A stretch of DNA of 64,000 nucleotides from Rugalucina vietnamica. Lineage: Eukaryota; Mollusca; Bivalvia; Lucinida; Lucinidae. Within the stretch, counting starts at the first letter, position 1, and each line of letters begins with the position of its first letter. Under the pieces are notes generated by a model that worked only from the letters and a program-made list of their open reading frames with translations, was not told where the DNA came from and made no database searches. Shown here one piece after another: positions 1 to 10,204 of the stretch. Where the stretch lies: NCBI GenBank assembly GCA_964017185.1, contig OZ024870.1:26125621-26189620 (forward strand). Reading direction: 5' to 3'. A program made the position numbers and the translations under genes.

Positions 1-59
1 GTTTCACTTTTAAATACTGGAAACATTACACTTATTTGTATACTAGGTGATTTTGATTA

Positions 60-835
60 GAAATTATGTTTTTAAATACAAGATGGTGTCATAGATGGCT
101 GTCAGCTTTAAATTTGGCACAAAGATATTACTGAAGTTGATTTCTTAGTCATTTCACTTGCTAAGCCTTCATTCCAGTTGCTATCAGCGTAACCTGGAAG
201 ATGGTGCCGCATGAAATTTTATTGTGGTTTCCTGTTCATTAGACCATGCTTGTTCAGAAACTGCATGATGCCACCCTGGCTTCATTGAGCGTTTTGGAAA
301 AATCATGGTGGCGTCCAGTATGGTGGCCATAAGCAAGAATATAGAACCCCAGAGTTGAATATTATACCCGATGCTTTGTGTTTTAATGCTAATTTTATGC
401 TGTAAACGTCATAATAAAGATTGTTCTAATTTTGACACCCACATAATAATAATAATACATGATAAGATGGTGACCAAGATGGCTGCCATAACCATAATAT
501 AAGAGGTATTCTATTTAAACGGCATAAAGTGCTGCATATAAACAGTGTCTTGCATTTGAAATGCCTATTTCTTATTGTTCACATAATAATGAAGTCCTTT
601 GATTTTAGTAAACAAAGAAAGATGACGACCAAGATTGCCGCCATAATTATAATTTGAAAGAGACATTCTCTGATTAAAACACCATTCATGTGCTGCATAT
701 ATACCAAATGTCTTGTGTTTGAAATCCTCATATAATAATATGAACAGCATGATTTAGTGTTTATTCTAATATAATAACAATGAGCCAAGATGGTGGCCAA
801 GATGGCCGCCATAATTATACTACATCAGGACACAA
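60..835 (+). repeat. Diverged tandem array with AAGATGGYSGCC motif
   Basis: Four to five diverged units of roughly 150 bp. Each has one or two copies of an AAGATGGTGGCC/AAGATGGCCGCCAT-like motif, followed by an AT-rich stretch with a 'tgctgcatata...tcttgtgttt' block and ATAATAATA runs. Clear motif positions are near 80, 305, 470, 620 and 787. No coding potential is seen. The same motif in inverted orientation occurs at 3000-3345 and 58490-58700, so this may be one end of a larger repeat family. The class is unknown. Confidence 0.6.
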
Positions 836-1544
836 GAATTAGCTTTTACTAAAGCTAGCCCTAGTTATGGGATGGAAGTTGTAACCCTGCAGGGTATCTG
901 GTCGAACCACAACAGAGGACATACTTCTTTGAACTTGACCCGGATCTATAAATACGCTTGAACACGACAGCATATTGGTAAAAGAACACGTCTTTGGTCG
1001 AAACATCCCAACACTTTATGTTCGCAAGATAGATAGACATACCTTAACCCGGACTATCTAGCTGTCTAATTACGTCTTCTTTGTCCTCGGAAGGCTCTTT
1101 CGATTGAGGGCGTGATAGATTGCAATATACCTGCATTTGCTTGTGATATCAAACGGTAATACACTTAATGTTCTTCTCTCAGTTAATGCAGTCATGCCTC
1201 TTGATCACGTATGTGGGCCCAGAAGATCCACAATTTCAACATTCTTTTACGATCTTACATTTTTCTTAGCATGCAGAAGCAGTCAGCACATGCTGTCAAC
1301 AGACATACATGCGTTTCTCTATTAGGATTGGCTCGCTCGTTTTTTTTGCCAGCTAATGACTACTGATGATGCAAGGACAACAACAGGTTCGGTCTAAACC
1401 TGAATTAATGTGTCTTAAGCACAACTCCTATATATGCGGTCGTTCGTGAACTACCGCACGTACCACATAGGAGACTACATACTACACAACTACAGGATAA
1501 GAGAATCGACTCACAAGTTGGCCGCTTTAAGGCTCTCTGAGCCC
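836..1544. other. Unassigned intergenic/intronic DNA
   Basis: No gene, RNA or repeat boundary can be supported here. Short open frames at 1137-1325 and 1434-1628 resemble no family I know. The second overlaps, out of frame, the LINE remnant that follows, so 1430-1545 may be its degraded 5' part. Confidence 0.4.
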
Positions 1545-1830
1545 TATCAAAAAGTGGTGTCTCAGATCCAGTCCCGGTCTTATCTCGTGTCCCTCAAGGA
1601 TCAGTCTTGGGACCCGTCCTGTCCTTGATTTTCATGATCTTCCGGACAATATCAGGTCATTCTGTTTGCACCTTTGCTGACAATTAAGTTTTGTATAGGA
1701 ATATAAATTCACTCACGGGTTGCCACATTCTACAGGATGACCTATATAGCCTTGCACAATGTCACAGACGGATTTGCAAATGAAATTTAACGTTGCCAAA
1801 TGTCATTCAATGAGAATAGAAGAAGACCGC
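1545..1830 (+). pseudogene. Degraded non-LTR retrotransposon (LINE) reverse transcriptase fragment
   Basis: Translated in shifting frames, this stretch gives the conserved RT block VPQGSVLGPVL followed by LIFM, then a weak 'LTxCxILQDDLxSLAQ' region and MKFNVAKCHSMR. The last matches the usual 'WQMKFNxxKCHxxRV' downstream of the catalytic YADD in Jockey/CR1-type LINEs. The frame is broken several times and the YADD itself is not intact (about 'CTFADN'). It is an old, non-functional fragment, probably in an upstream intron or flank of the carrier gene. Family-level assignment beyond the Jockey/CR1 group is not possible. Confidence 0.75.
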
Positions 1831-2767
1831 ATCCATTTTCTTTGAAAGATAATTTATTATCTCATTCGATAGAGCTTTAAAATGGTGGGTCTTGGTCTGT
1901 ATGCCTATAGTTTCTTTCAAGAAAGGAGGCTTACATGTAGAATATAAGGTCAAATTTGATGAAAAGCACACTCAGTGTGACACCTTGTGTAACAATAGCA
2001 ATAACTAATATCATCAAAGTCATTTCAAGCAGAAAGGAACATGTGTACACGTCATACACGGATGTCTATGCATTGTTCAAGATGAAATTTCTAAAATCAA
2101 TGTAAACTGTAATGCAGCCGCTTTATAAAAGAGACATCAGAGAAGGGAAGGACCATAAATATATTTGGCTATATGGTAAAACGTCTGGCCGCAGTCTCCT
2201 TTCTTCCTGCAGCCCATGCTATTCTGCAGGACGTGATACAGTAACTTATTATTGTTGTTTACGCATAGGAAAGGGGTCATTCTGAAAACACTTTTTAAGG
2301 GTTTCATACCCTGACAAGCTTGGTGAACTGAATTTAATTTAGCCTTTACCAGATATTATCAAGGAAACGGCCGCATTTGTAGGATGTTATGGCAGCTAAG
2401 TAAAACATCTAGGTATATGGTTTGATGTGAAAGTCTAAAACTCAAAGGCTTAAGAAATATTTTCACCAAAAGTAGCAATATCTGTAAAAATGAGCAGACA
2501 GTATCGATAATAATATAGACTAACATCTACAACAAAAACATTTTTAGTAATTTTCCATGATGTTGATAACCAATATACATTTGTATTGTGCTAGGCTAAT
2601 TTCATTTTGTGAAAGTTGAATATATTGGCTATTTTGTTATAACTTATGTTATTTTAGCCTCACTATTTTGAATATAGCTTGAAGATATGTGAATATTCTA
2701 AGTATGACTACCACTGCCATAGGGAAATACTCGTCTTTCTGTATTTGATGGTTGATTTTTATTTTAT
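1831..2767. other. Unassigned DNA
   Basis: AT-rich DNA with no recognisable exon, RNA gene or repeat edge. The part just after 1830 could be further decayed LINE sequence, but no motif survives. Confidence 0.4.
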
Positions 2768-2905
2768 GCCCCAATCAACAGCAAGGTCATATAGAGCCTA
2801 GACCTGAGTTTAAAGTCTCATTCAAAAGACTGGAAAAGCCAATGCTCGAACCGAGGACCCCCGCATACATGTCGATAGCTTAACCATTTCACCATAGAAA
2901 CTTAT
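2768..2905 (-). mobile_element. tRNA-derived SINE (reverse orientation)
   Basis: Read on the minus strand, the head has an A-box-like ATGGTGAAATGGTTAAGC, then a B-box-like GGTTCGAGCA about 35 bases later, then a 'TTTTCCAGTCTTTTGAATGAGAC' type body. The same body ('aaagtctcgttgaaaagactgga') recurs at 49385-49545, also on the minus strand. No clear target duplication. It is a SINE and not a tRNA gene, because the acceptor stem does not pair. Confidence 0.6.
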
Positions 2906-2999
2906 AGCTGTGGATCCTGCTTTTGATATGGTCTAGAAATACCTTTAATAAATAGAAACTAAGTATACCAACAAAGCCCATAAGGCTGTTGTCATACAG

Positions 3000-3345
3000 A
3001 AACAGCCATCATGGATGCCATCTTAGGTTCAGAGTGTTCTAATAATGGTCTTAAGTCATATCTGCGCATGACAATACAATATAATATTAACTTACAGGAT
3101 AAAATGAAGATAAACACACACATACTGCGCATTACGTTATATTCTGTGCAAACATTCTATTTGGCGGCCATCTTGGATGCCATGCTTATTTTTTTTAAAC
3201 TCATTTTAGGTATGGGATTTAACAGGCAACTTCATTTGTATGTTTTAACAGCCAAATGTGGCAAATAGAAACAAGTATTCAAGTCCTAGACATAGCAAAA
3301 CAAGTGATAACATATATTTGGCGGCCATTCTAGACGCCATCTTGA
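3000..3345 (-). repeat. Tandem units with GGCGGCCATCTT motif
   Basis: Three motif blocks near 3006, 3163 and 3320 carry GGCGGCCATCTTGGATGCCAT or close variants at ~155-bp spacing. The motif is the reverse complement of that in the array at 60-835, so the two arrays face each other. No coding content. Confidence 0.55.
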
Positions 3346-3464
3346 ATATCTCAAAATGCTCAATGATGCCAAGGTGGCATCAGTCAGATTCTTGAAGGGC
3401 AAGGTCTTGGCTACAAGAATCAGTCAAGAAAAAAAGTTTGAACCCTATTTCTGAGTCCCGATAA

Positions 3465-3987
3465 AATACCCCATAAATCTGCAGGACTAAACTGTAGGAG
3501 GAGTTGTGCACACAAGGTACCCACTGCCCATTCACTTTCATTGTCAAAATGCCCGAAAAATGGCTAAGCTCAAAATGCTAAAAAAGTGACAAAAAATAAT
3601 CTGAGGATTATATCGTAAACCACACGCATATCTTCAAAGCATGATCACAACATCCGTAGAGTTTCAAGAGAATCGGAATAAAACTGTAGGAGTTGCGCAC
3701 ACAAGGTACCCACTATCTATTCACTTTATCAAGAATTAAAAAGGGAAATAACTCTCACAGAATGGGCCCTTAGCCCCTTGAATTTACCTGTAAGAAAAAA
3801 TACGGGTCCTTAATTTTCATGTACAAACTACATACCAAATGTCAAGATCCTAGCTCTAAAGGTTCCTGACCGAGAGCTAAGCGATACTCATGCATCACAG
3901 ACTGTCTGCACACCACTGCACTGCACTGGACTGGACGGACCCAAACCAATATGCTCCCTCAACTTCTTCCGAAGTTGGGGGCATAAA
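3465..3987 (+). mobile_element. Family G element, short copy (ends GTTGGGGGCATA)
   Basis: Contains two copies (near 3490 and 3680) of a 'aactgtaggag...ttg(t/c)gcacacaaggtacccact' unit. It ends in a hairpin-forming CAACTTCTTCCGAAGTTG followed by GGGGCATAAA. This 3' end matches the end of the much longer tandem element at 15610-17826. Before the end there is a simple 'ctgcactgcactggactggac' stretch in place of that element's ACAG microsatellite. Non-coding; a presumed non-autonomous DNA element. Confidence 0.6.
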
Positions 3988-4027
3988 AACACAACATTAT
4001 CAGTGCACTTGCTGTTCTTCAACTTCT

Positions 4028-4259
4028 ACTGGGCCCAAGGTTATAAACGTTTTTTCGAGCTCAACTCAGCTGAGCATGAAATTTCAACTGCTTATAAGAG
4101 TTCGAAATTGGTAGAAAATTCAGGTTTAAAACTGAATAACTAGTATTTAATCCTGCTCATAAATGTAAAAATGCTAACAATTTTAACATTTATGAGCAGG
4201 ATAAATTTAAGTCTCATTTGAGCTGAGCATGAAAAAAGTTTTATAACCTCAGGGCCAGT
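4028..4259. mobile_element. Foldback MITE next to a carrier exon
   Basis: The ends are inverted copies: ACTGGGCCCAAGGTTATAAA at left, and the reverse complement of the right end reads ACTGGCCCTGAGGTTATAAA. A second inverted pair in the middle (CCTGCTCATAAATGT and ACATTTATGAGCAGG, 4152-4201) makes nearly the whole element self-complementary. No coding content. It ends 58 bp before the penultimate coding exon of the SLC25A26-like gene, so it sits in that intron close to the splice acceptor. Confidence 0.7.
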
Positions 4260-4317
4260 CCTAGGCCCCAGAAGGCTGGGTTTTAATAACTGGTGCATTG
4301 CTCATTATATTTTCCAG

Positions 4318-5408
4318 ACAAGTAGTGTTCTAGCTAGAGGAAGTATTGGAACTGCTATGAAGATTGTATATGCTGAAAAAGGTGTGAGAGGGTAAGTGCA
4401 GTAACACCCCAGACATATTTAGGTTATGTAGGATTCAACTTAAACTTATCTCCTTCTTCATATTTATTCATTGCTATATAATTAATAAGACATAACGGTG
4501 TTCAATTTTTTTGAGCATCACAAGGGACATGTAACCTCTATGTTAACCAATTACAAGCTACGTTGCTCATGATGGGTTTCCTGCAGTATATTTCAGTATA
4601 AACTGTCACAAGTTTTTGGCTGTTACCAAATCAGATGTCGTGCTATGTTGTCAGGTGCATTTGATTAATTATTGCTCTTTGAAATAAAAACCATGCAGGT
4701 ATGAAAAATCATCATCTGCATTTTCTTGTCCGTATGCTACAATATCTGTGGCTTAAATATCCAAGATGGGGATCTCCTTATTTAAGCCTTCCATGTACTT
4801 TAGAGAAATGAGGCCGTCTGGTTAGCGTATGCTATTCTCACAATCATGATGTGAGCCGCCTCGTGGGAAAACCAACAGTGTGGTTTCCGACACAAACCAG
4901 GCTGCACAGTCTCAGAAGCAGGCTAGAAGCTTGAAATTTCGGATTTAAGTAGAAGAGGAAGTGTACTAACCGTGTAGCGAAAACAGAGGCGCTGATCAGC
5001 TTCGCAGTTATTGCGAAGCTGATCTGCGCCTTTGTTTTCGCCTAGGCAGATTGTTGGTTTTCCTATGTGGCAGCTCGTGTAATATCCTTGTTTCTTTTGT
5101 TTTTCTCTATTATACTATAGCCTTCATAGTGTTGTGATTAAGCCACTAGCCTTGTTAACCACAGTTGCGAGTTTGAGCGCAGTCTTCTCCAGTCTTTTGC
5201 ATGATACCTTATTTGTAGGCCTCTATATGACTTAGCTGTTAAGTGGGAGGTAAAACTTGAACACCACTTTTGTTTGTTTTCCAGGTTATTTGCCGGTGTT
5301 GTACCGAGGATGCTGTGGATTTCTCTGGGCGGTGCTATATTTCTAGGAGTTTATGATAAAGTCAAACACACATTTATTGGTATTTCGTACCAAACTTCGG
5401 ACAGATAG
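4318..5408 (+). CDS. SLC25A26: Mitochondrial S-adenosylmethionine carrier, last two coding exons (partial)
   Basis: Exon 4318-4391 follows a tttccag acceptor and ends at a gtaagt donor in phase 2. The last exon, 5285-5408, follows tttgttttccag and ends at TAG. Together they encode about 66 residues, including RGSIGTAMKIVYAEKGVRG and LFAGVVPRMLWISLGG, then AIFLGVYDKVKH. The layout 'EKGxxGLFAGxxPRxxxISLGGxIFLGxYD' is the sixth transmembrane segment and C-terminus of SLC25 carriers. It best matches my memory of SLC25A26, which imports S-adenosylmethionine into the mitochondrial matrix across the inner membrane. Other SLC25 members are possible. The earlier exons, including the preceding PxD/E-x-x-K/R signature, were not found upstream and probably lie outside the window. 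The 893-bp intron holds a family A element and a SINE. The gene converges on the minus-strand MIEAP-domain gene. No certain poly(A) signal; AATAAA occurs at 6333, beyond other repeats. Confidence 0.75.
4853..5076 (+). mobile_element. Family A palindromic TIR element (copy 1)
   Basis: Begins GAGCCGCCTCGTGGGAAAACC and ends in the inverted counterpart (ggttttcctatgtggcagctc). An off-centre palindrome, GCTGATCAGCTTCGCAG with its mirror, lies at about 4990-5030, flanked by AAAACARAGGCG and CGCCTTTGTTTT. The flanks atgt and gtgt are near-duplicates. It lies inside the last SLC25A26 intron. Non-coding. Confidence 0.8.
5105..5230 (+). mobile_element. Degenerate tRNA-derived SINE
   Basis: An A-box-like ATAGTGTTGTGATTAAGCC and a B-box-like GTTGCGAGTTTGAGCGC are followed by 'cttctccagtcttttgcatga', which matches the body of the SINEs at 2768-2905 and 49385-49545. 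It lies within the carrier intron, downstream of family A copy 1. Strongly diverged. Confidence 0.5.
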
Positions 5409-5453
5409 CATTAAGTTTTTTTATAGGATTTGTTTTAATTGTCAATTAACATG

Positions 5454-5530
5454 TTGTGATAGCTCAGACAGTACTACTAGTAATGAGAGGTTGCAGGTTT
5501 GATACCTAATTGCAATTATTTCATGTTTCA
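5454..5530 (+). mobile_element. tRNA-like SINE head
   Basis: GTGATAGCTCAGACAG (A-box-like) and AGGTTGCAGGTTTGATACC (B-box-like) are spaced as in a tRNA-derived promoter. No acceptor-stem pairing and no recognisable SINE body follow. It lies in the 3' flank of the carrier gene. Confidence 0.35.
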
Positions 5531-5721
5531 AGAGTTGCTCAACATTCTGCATTTAAATGACAGCATTGGTGTCTCTTTACGAATATATCATCATGGTACA
5601 GCTAACAAACTATAAGAGTGACGATAATGAGTGTCTATACTGACCAAATAGGATTTTGGTGTTCCAGTGGGAGAGTGTTAGTAATAGTAAGCAGTGAGAG
5701 CTCAGTTGTATGAAACAAAAT

Positions 5722-5955
5722 GAGCCGCGACACGAGAAAACCGGTCTTTGGGGTTTCCGTTCAGGTCCGACACAAACGGCCTGTACAGTAACAGAAGCAG
5801 GCCAGAGGCTTGAAATTTTGGCTATAAGTAGAAGAGGAATAGTACTATCTGAGTAGCGAAAACAAAGGCGCTGATCAGCTTCGCAGTTACTGCGAAGCTG
5901 ATCTGCTCCTTTGTTTTCGCATAGGCAAAAATCCCTTTTTCTTACAACGCGGCTC
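5722..5955 (+). mobile_element. Family A palindromic TIR element (copy 2)
   Basis: GAGCCGCGACACGAGAAAACC at left and its inverted counterpart at right, with the palindrome around GCTGATCAGCTTCGCAG at about 5870-5905. Same layout as copy 1. Flanks aaat and atat are not an exact duplication. Confidence 0.8.
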
Positions 5956-6145
5956 ATATGGCTGTGTTTTATCCTTGAACAAGACTTTTTGAGCTTTCCA
6001 TTGTAATGGCTAAGTAGCTCTGTCACCACATTGAGAATTGATAGGGGCATGAAGCAAGAAAAGAAAAAAAAAAAAAACTTCAGAGGGCCTTATGGAAGAC
6101 TTAATTTTATATACATCCTCAGTCTAGAAAACAGATTTTATTTAA

Positions 6146-6317
6146 GAAATAATTTTACTTTACGGTGAATTATCGTGATTAACGCGAGATGTTGGAGGGC
6201 AGATTGTGATGTATTAATTCACGACAGCGCAGCCAGAGTTAATTTTAAAATTATCGCATCTGCACGACAACATCTCGCGTTAATCAAAGATAATTCACCG
6301 TAAAGTAAAATTATTTC
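6146..6317. mobile_element. MITE with ~60-bp terminal inverted repeats
   Basis: Left GAAATAATTTTACTTTACGG... and the reverse complement of the right end agree for about 60 bp, through GATTAACGCGAGATGTTG, with few mismatches. That leaves only ~50 bp of unique centre. The superfamily cannot be named and the target duplication is unclear. Confidence 0.75.
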
Positions 6318-6654
6318 AATTCTAACAAGACTAATAAATAAATGGTTACATTTTAAAACGCTTTCCAGTGGACACGTTCTCGGCAGACGTGAATGTTTAT
6401 GTGCGATGTCACAAAAATGTCACTTTAAGCATGTAATTTTGTTTACAGTGAATTATTGTTAATTTGCAAACGGTGACGTTTCTATTAGGTTCCATGGGGA
6501 AAACGATAACGTCGTGTTAGAATATCTGATGATGTTCTTGTGTTTGTTAACTTCTTTTTAACCCGAAAATATGAATTTTGAGGAATCCTGGTTTCTTTCT
6601 CTTCTGTTGGATGTGTTCTGGCGGTATTGAAATACTGAGATGCTCAACTGGTAT

Positions 6655-6890
6655 GGGCCGCATTCATGAGAAAACCAGATTGTTGCCTTTGCAAAAACAA
6701 AGGTGCAGATCAGCTGTGCAGTTACTGCACAGCTGATCAGCACCTTTGTTTTCACTGCACGGATAGTACAATTCCTCTTCTACCTATATTCAGTATTTTA
6801 CGCTTATAGCTTCCTTCAGTTGTTGTACAGGCGGGTTTCTGTCGGAGCTGGTTGGAAATCCCGAAGACCGTTTTTCTCGCACTGTGGTTC
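6655..6890 (-). mobile_element. Family A palindromic TIR element (copy 3)
   Basis: Reverse-oriented copy. The palindrome is of the CTGTGCAG type (GCTGTGCAGTTACTGCACAGC at about 6712-6732) and lies near the left end; the 'gtcggagctggttggaaa' region lies near the right end. TIRs are decayed (GGGCCGC and GTGGTTC). Confidence 0.75.
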
Positions 6891-6954
6891 ATTTGAGAAT
6901 GTATCGAGAGGTAACAATTTATAATCAAAATTATTTATTTTTTCATTCATTTTT

Positions 6955-7782
6955 AGCTTGCCTGTAGGAAAGTGCAGGAAGGGCTATTGCAGTCACCCCA
7001 GCGTCTGCGTTAGCGTTGCTCAGATTTTAAAGTTCTTGGTTAAAGTTTATATCGCCATCACGACTCACCTGGGTGACCCTGAGGTCAAGGTCACCAACTT
7101 AAAAATTTTGTGTTTAAGTTTTTGGTTAAAGTTTTTATAAGTCTATATCTCTTGAACATGTTGATGGATTAAGTTGATACTTTGCATGTTGGTGATATTG
7201 GTCTGAAGTTTTATGCTGTATCATCACAACCCACCTTGGTGACATTGAGGTCAAGGTCACAGACTAAGAAATTTTGTGTTAAGTTTTTGGTTATTTTTTT
7301 TTATATATCTGTATTTCTTGAATATGTAGATGGATCAAATTGATATGTTTCTCTTGAAAATGTAGATGGATCAAGTTGATACTTTGCACGTTGGCAGATA
7401 TTGGTCTGAAGTTTTATGCTGTACCATCATGACCCACCTGAGTGACCTTGAGTTCAAGTATATTGCTGGAACAGATGGATGGATCTAGTTGATACTTTGC
7501 TGTTAGATATTATTCTTAAGTTTTATGCTGTACCATCTTGACTCACCTAAGGTCAAGGTCACAGACTTAGGAATTTTATGTTATAAGTCTATATCGAATT
7601 TGTAGATTGATCAAGTTGATACTTTAAAGCGTGTTGGTAGATATTGGTCTGAAGATTTATGCCGTACCATCACGACCCACCTGAGTGACTTTGAGGTCAA
7701 TGTCATGGGTCATAGATTTTAATAGATTTAGTGGCAAAGCACAAATCAGGCGAGCTAAGCTGTCCTGCAACAGCTCTTATTA
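6955..7782 (+). mobile_element. Family F element with tandem ~230-bp units
   Basis: The start has 'ttagcttgcctg' facing 'caggaagggcta' as an imperfect hairpin, then 'tcaccccagcgtctgcgttagcgttg'. The body has about four diverged units, each with ACCACC/GACCCACCTGAGTGAC, GAGGTCAAGGTCAC and GATACTTTGCATGTTGG blocks. It ends with GCTGTCCTGCAACAGC, a small hairpin, then CTCTTATT. Non-coding. By architecture it looks like a non-autonomous Helentron-type element (inference). Confidence 0.6.
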
Positions 7783-7784
7783 CA

Positions 7785-8024
7785 TTTCTATCAGGTTTAT
7801 TTCAGCTCATATGTGACAAACCAACCAGTCAGTAAGTTTGGGCAAAAATGGGAAAACCCCAAGAAAAACCACCTGGCAAACCTGCAAGCATAACATAGTA
7901 TGTTTTGTCTCACATGTGCCAGTGTAGGGCTAGAACCTGCACTGGACATAGCAGGTAGATGATTGAATGATTAAGTGCAGTAATGAAATCAGCAACCTTA
8001 ACCACTCAGCCACAGGGGCCACCA
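7785..8024 (-). mobile_element. tRNA-derived SINE, same family as 35945-36164
   Basis: Reading the minus strand: GGTGGCCCCTGTGGCTGAGTGG (A-box region), 'ttaaggttgctgatttcatt', a B-box-like GTTCTAGCCC, then 'acatgtgagacaaaacatac' and a 'ccaggtggtttttcttggggttttccc' body. The better-preserved copy at 35945-36164 confirms the family. Decayed. Confidence 0.7.
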
Positions 8025-8165
8025 ACAATGACAAAATTATTGCATGGCATCATTACAATTGGCATCCCATACTCATGTCATTATGCAGATCACTTGCTCA
8101 GAATTGTTTTGGGGTAAAAAAAAAAGAAACAAGCCTTCCATTCTTTCTTTTTTTTTTTTGCATTT

Positions 8166-8426
8166 GAGCTGTCGCATAAGAAAACCAACAACATACACAG
8201 GCAAAAATAAAGGCGCAAATCAGCTGTGCAGTAACTGCACAGCTGATCAGTGCTGCAGTAACTGCACAGCTGATCAGTGCCTTTGTTTTCTCTACTACGA
8301 TAGTGCAATTCCTCTTCTACTTAAATTTAAAACTTCATGCCTCTAGCCTGCTTCTGTGACTTACAGGTTGGTTTGTGACGTGCCTGGTCAGAAACCTAGA
8401 TTGTTGGTTTTCTCATGCAAATGCTC
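8166..8426 (-). mobile_element. Family A element with duplicated palindrome arm (copy 4)
   Basis: Bounded by GAGCTGTCGCATAAG and its inverted counterpart ending atgctc, flanked by a perfect ATTT/ATTT duplication. The palindrome is CTGTGCAG type. The segment GCAGTAACTGCACAGCTGATC is present twice in tandem (8230-8250 and 8262-8282), lengthening the copy to ~261 bp. Confidence 0.8.
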
Positions 8427-9005
8427 ATTTATTTGTTTTAAAAAAAAGAGGGAAGACAAACCATTGTAAAAATAAATAATGCAAATACTTTGATTTTAGC
8501 ACTGGTTTAAAGATTGCAAATGCATTTAAAAGTGTGCAAAAAGTTTAGAAAATAAATAAGGAAAAAACAACAACCATTTATAAAGGAAAACAAATGCTAG
8601 CAACTAGTAGATCTATAGATGGCCGTATATCAAAAGCGCGAAAATCATACTGTGATGTTGCTTGAAAAGCGCTAGAAATTGAGGTATCAAATGCGCGGAT
8701 GACCTTTAGGGTAATTAGCACTCAGGTAACCTCTGTTCGCACCGGCTTTGGGCAGGGACGACTGTTATGTTAGCCATATTTTAACATGTTTTTATAGGTT
8801 TTGGACGTTTTTATAAATAGGGTATTTAATTTGTATTTTATCCCTGAAGAATATTATTTTAACCATCATGGGTTTTGAAATTTCTGACACTAATAAAGGG
8901 AAAAAAAGCTTGTTACACAATGGTTATAGCTGAACTCAAAAGCGGTGATATTTCTTGGAGGTGTATGGGGCAACAGACGTTGAATTCGAAGAACTTTAAT
9001 TGAAT
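8427..9005. other. Unassigned DNA between genes
   Basis: No exon or RNA gene. 8600-8700 has short GCGC/AAGCGC blocks, and similar blocks occur at 9390-9490 on the far side of the LINE fragment. The LINE may therefore have landed in an older unclassified repeat. Confidence 0.35.
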
Positions 9006-9345
9006 ATCGCTATCATAACTTTCTGAATCTGAATCTGAATAGTTTACTGGTGACACGCCAAATGACATTATTTCACCAGGGGGTTCGGATGGGGGGGAAA
9101 TTAGTCCCTTGAACGCACGAGTGAAGCGAACTTGGACACACAGTCATCAGACATTTCAGCAGAGGAGACAAGTGAATCAGGGAGGTCATTCCAGTCCCTG
9201 ATAGTCTGTGGAAAGAAACTACTTTTGTACGCTTCTTTGCTAGCTGAAGGTATCTGAAAAGCCAAAGAGTGTTGATTTCTACAACGCCTATTCTTTGGGA
9301 TAAGGTCATCTGTGGGTATTCTGGCTTTACTTTACTTTGGTCTTG
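9006..9345 (-). pseudogene. 5'-truncated LINE: C-terminus of ORF2 and 3' tail
   Basis: One minus-strand frame ending at the stop 9101-9103 reads PTDDLIPKNRRCRNQHSLAF, then QIPSASKEAYKSSFFPQTIR, DWNDLPDSLVSSAEMSDD and CVSKFASLVRSRD. 'SFFPxTIRDWNxLP' is the standard C-terminus of Jockey/CR1-type LINE ORF2 proteins. A short 3' UTR follows and ends in TTCAGATTCAGATTCAGA repeats (9023-9041), a simple-repeat tail typical of these LINEs. The surviving frame is intact, suggesting a fairly recent 5'-truncated insertion. It lies between the two convergent genes. Confidence 0.8.
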
Positions 9346-10204
9346 AGAGCGAGATACGATCATAGCATATGTATACCTTTAAAAGCAATTAAATTCCGCG
9401 CTTTTTAAACGTGCTTTTGATAGTCTTTTTTCCGCGTGTTCTTAAAAATATATCTGCCCATTTGATATATTGCTCCGCGCTCTCATAAAACGCCGCATTA
9501 GATTGGGAAGTTGAATGGTATAGAAAATATAGTATACAGTTATCACAATGATGTTGGTAATTATTAGCTATATATATTGCATGATAATAACTTGGATAAA
9601 GGTAATGATATCTTTCAGTATATATGTATGTCACACAGATTTTCATGCATCATGAATAGTCAAGAAAAGTTCCCAAGAGAAATGTTAAGTTTTGAACATG
9701 TTCAAATTTTTATATGACAAAAATATCATTGTATGTGTCATGAACCTTTTCCAAAAATCTAGCAATTCTGTTGCCGCAAAATTTACAGAATCTACAATCC
9801 AACACTTTGTGACACTCGCATAAATGTCTTGAAAAGAAAATGTGAACAACTTGCATCTATTGCATGACAGTGGCGTGGCATGTATGCAAACTCAAGTTCA
9901 CAAAATTAATACCTGAATATCCATTCAGTGAGACTGTAACCTGTAAATTGTGGTAAATTTTTGTCACTAACTAGTCTCAAGTTCTTCGCATTCTTGTTAA
10001 TGATAACAAAATTTCATGTTGTAAAAGAAATTGTTGGCTATATATATTATATAACCTGAAACTACTCAAAAACACTTGACCATTTTAACAGGAAGTTTCA
10101 TTCTTTGAATATTTATAGCTAGTTAAAGTGATATCAGTGTGATAACCAAAAAATGTTTCCTCAGACTATGTCTGAACTATTGCTCTCGTTCAAAGAGTTT
10201 GTTG
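9346..10204. other. 3' flank of the MIEAP-domain gene
   Basis: AT-rich DNA without repeats of known type. It presumably includes the 3' UTR of the minus-strand gene ending at 10205. A small direct repeat of 'gtctgaactattgc' (10170-10184 and 10209-10223) brackets the stop codon. No convincing AATAAA on the minus strand close to the stop. Confidence 0.35.

Noticed and set aside
1-4317. Upstream exons of the SLC25A26-like gene
   Set aside because: Searched by eye for the P-x-D-x-x-K/R carrier signature with splice sites on the plus strand; none found.
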